The translations under genes and the position numbers were made by a program. Positions 4,363 to 5,751 of a stretch of DNA of 5,751 nucleotides are shown piece after piece; within the stretch, counting starts at the first letter, position 1, and each line of letters begins with the position of its first letter. The stretch covers positions 1-5,751 of the forward strand of contig JAEWCM010000011.1 of assembly GCA_023390635.1 (NCBI GenBank), written 5' to 3'. The notes under the pieces are model-generated. The model ran no database searches and had not been told where the DNA came from. It saw only the letters and a list, made by a program, of their open reading frames with translations. This DNA is from Bacillota bacterium (GTDB lineage: Bacteria > Bacillota > Desulfitobacteriia > Desulfitobacteriales > Desulfitobacteriaceae).

Positions 4363-5751
4363 ATGAACAAGACTTTTAGCGGAAGATATGAAATATTGGA
4401 AAAAATCGGGGCCGGAGGAATGGCTATAGTCTATAAGGCAAAAGATCTTTTGCTTAACCGGATTGTCACCATTAAAGTTTTGCGGGAACAATTTGTATCT
4501 GACGAAGATTTCATCCGCCGTTTTCGCAGAGAGGCCCAGGCAGCAGCCAGCTTGTCTCATCCTAATATCGTATCGATCTATGATGTGGGAAAAGACGGCG
4601 ATTCAGAGTATATCGTCATGGAATATGTGGAAGGGCAGAATCTTAAAGAAATTATCCGTGAATATGCCCCGGTCTCCACAGAACAGGCCTTGCATCTGGC
4701 CAGACAAATCGGAGATGCCATCTGTCATGCCCATGCTCATCACATCATTCACCGGGATATAAAACCGCATAATATTTTGGTGACCAGTGACGGAAGGGCC
4801 AAGGTGACTGATTTTGGCATTGCCAGAGCCGTATCTTCGGCTACAGTGACCCATACCGGAAATATTGTGGGCTCGGTGCATTATTTGTCTCCTGAACAGG
4901 CCAAAGGAGTGCAAAGCAATGAACAGTCCGATATTTATTCTTTAGGAATTATTCTTTATGAACTTTTGACAGGAAAGGTTCCTTATGACGGAGAAACGGC
5001 TATTGCTATTGCCCTTAAGCATTTGCAGGAAAATGCCGTCCCGCCCCGCAAGCTTAATCCCCGGATCAGCCCGGATTTGGAAAAAGTAATCTTGCGGGCG
5101 ATTGCTAAATCCCCGGAAGAACGCTATCGTTCGGCAGTGGAACTGCTGGATGATCTGGAAAAAGTACGCTTGGGACAGCAGGTGAGCGCCCGTCCTGTGG
5201 TTACTCCTCCTCACGATTTGATCGATGATCTGGAGGCGACTCAGATTCATAAAGCTCTGGTCCCTGAATTTCCGCCGGGTGAGCAGGCCCGGATGCAGGG
5301 CGGCAAGGGAGCTGATTTGCCCGGTGTCCCGCCGAAAAAAAAGGTAGAGCGCTGGAAGATCATTACAGGTATTGCGGCAGGGGTGCTGATGCTACTGATC
5401 GGCGGAGGAATCTGGCTCAACAGCTTCTTCAATGTCGGCACGACAAAAGTCCCAGATCTCACCAACCTGACCGTGGATGAGGCAAAGGATAAGCTAAAAG
5501 CGGCAGGTCTGAGCCTGGATGAAAGCAAGGTAACTTCGGACTTCAGCAGTAAAGTAGCTAAAGATAAGATCATGGAGCAGGACCCTAAGGCCGATTCGGA
5601 AGTGAAGGAAGGGCGAACAGTGGCCGTGGTGGTCAGCAAGGGGGCTAATCTCCTGAAAGTTCCCGATCTTTCGGGAATGACTCTAGAGAATGCCCAAAAG
5701 ACTTTAGCCAACAACGGGTTTACCGGTGAGATAAAGACTAAGGAAGAAGCA
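4363..5751 (+). CDS. prkC: PASTA-domain Ser/Thr protein kinase (PrkC/PknB type), 3' truncated
   Basis: The frame is open from ATG 4363 to the window end (463 codons, no stop). ATG 4357 and 4360 are alternative starts, two and one codons longer. Kinase domain about 7-270: Gly-rich loop GAGGMAIVY (16-24), catalytic Lys38 in VTIKVL (VAIK is usual), Glu57 of helix C, HRDIKPHNIL with Asp132/Lys134/Asn137, DFG with Asp150, GSVHYLSPEQA at 170-180 and SDIYSLG at 189-195. The activation segment offers Thr161, Thr163 and Thr165, matching the autophosphorylated threonines region of PrkC. A juxtamembrane segment (about 270-330) precedes one membrane helix (about 332-352). Outside lie a complete PASTA repeat (about 362-426, VPDL to VSKG) and the start of a second (from about 432). 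PASTA domains bind muropeptides or lipid II in this family. Relatives usually have two to four repeats, so perhaps 100-200 residues are missing. It is last in this cluster, 10 nt after the PBP gene, and probably phosphorylates wall-synthesis proteins and ligands of the upstream FHA proteins. rsgA and rpe often follow prkC in Firmicutes but would lie outside. Confidence 0.96.
   Translation, partial: MNKTFSGRYEILEKIGAGGMAIVYKAKDLLLNRIVTIKVLREQFVSDEDFIRRFRREAQAAASLSHPNIVSIYDVGKDGDSEYIVMEYVEGQNLKEIIREYAPVSTEQALHLARQIGDAICHAHAHHIIHRDIKPHNILVTSDGRAKVTDFGIARAVSSATVTHTGNIVGSVHYLSPEQAKGVQSNEQSDIYSLGIILYELLTGKVPYDGETAIAIALKHLQENAVPPRKLNPRISPDLEKVILRAIAKSPEERYRSAVELLDDLEKVRLGQQVSARPVVTPPHDLIDDLEATQIHKALVPEFPPGEQARMQGGKGADLPGVPPKKKVERWKIITGIAAGVLMLLIGGGIWLNSFFNVGTTKVPDLTNLTVDEAKDKLKAAGLSLDESKVTSDFSSKVAKDKIMEQDPKADSEVKEGRTVAVVVSKGANLLKVPDLSGMTLENAQKTLANNGFTGEIKTKEEA

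Larger units (their letters stand above)
1..5751 (+). other. Probable single operon: phosphothreonine readers, phosphatase, SEDS-PBP synthase, PASTA kinase
   Basis: All six genes share one strand. Junctions are 34 nt (fhaA to fhaB), 14 nt overlap (fhaB to phosphatase), 17 nt (phosphatase to SEDS), 4 nt overlap (SEDS to PBP) and 10 nt (PBP to kinase). No stem-loop followed by a T-run and no convincing -35/-10 pair was seen at any junction, so the promoter and terminator are expected outside the window. Gene order mirrors the actinobacterial fhaA-fhaB-pstP-rodA-pbpA-pknB cluster, but without a pknA gene between PBP and kinase. Co-transcription is inferred from spacing, not shown. Confidence 0.8.

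Noticed and set aside
4603..4914. 103-codon minus-strand frame opposite the kinase catalytic loop
   Set aside because: The plus strand encodes invariant HRD and DFG motifs here, which accounts for the sequence; the reverse product has no family features.
5247..5714. 155-codon open frame on the minus strand opposite the kinase juxtamembrane and PASTA region
   Set aside because: It is antisense to a frame with clear PASTA and membrane-helix content, its translation is Ser/Thr/Leu-rich without recognisable motifs, and it has no independent support; a codon-bias shadow.

Overview
The window is one dense, single-strand (+) operon segment. It holds six co-directional genes with no intergenic gap longer than about 35 nt, and both end genes are cut by the window edges. 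In order they are: the C-terminal part of an FhaA-type protein with an FHA domain (frame open from nt 3 to 431), a membrane-anchored FhaB-type FHA protein (466-912), a PP2C-family Ser/Thr phosphatase (899-1615), a SEDS-family FtsW/RodA/SpoVE glycosyltransferase (1633-2949), a short class B penicillin-binding protein (2946-4352), and a membrane Ser/Thr kinase with extracellular PASTA repeats (4363 to the window end, 3' truncated). I see no RNA gene, mobile element, CRISPR array, promoter or terminator.

The gene content and order match the actinobacterial fhaA-fhaB-pstP-rodA-pbpA-pknB cluster. The protein features point instead to a Gram-positive Clostridia-type Firmicute, probably in the Desulfitobacterium/Dehalobacter/Peptococcaceae neighbourhood. 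These features are a PrkC-like activation segment (GSVHYLSPEQA), a PrpC-like phosphatase N-terminus (VRENNEDGF), moderate base composition, and strong AGGAGG-like ribosome binding sites. The taxonomic placement is inference from style and recalled families; no search was run.

The genes make a coherent signalling-to-wall circuit. The PASTA kinase senses muropeptide or lipid II outside the cell and phosphorylates threonines inside. PP2C reverses this. The two FHA proteins read phosphothreonine. FhaB is tethered to the membrane, where it can meet the SEDS-PBP pair, which polymerises and crosslinks peptidoglycan. Starts and stops are overlapped or closely spaced throughout, so the genes are probably translated as a coupled unit.

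The least ordinary parts are: (i) the SEDS protein, which keeps the likely catalytic Asp but departs from several near-invariant family motifs; (ii) an acidic Tyr/Gly repeat linker in the FhaA-like protein; (iii) a candidate phosphothreonine docking site in the kinase juxtamembrane segment; and (iv) compact start-site architectures, including a tandem triple ATG at the kinase start.
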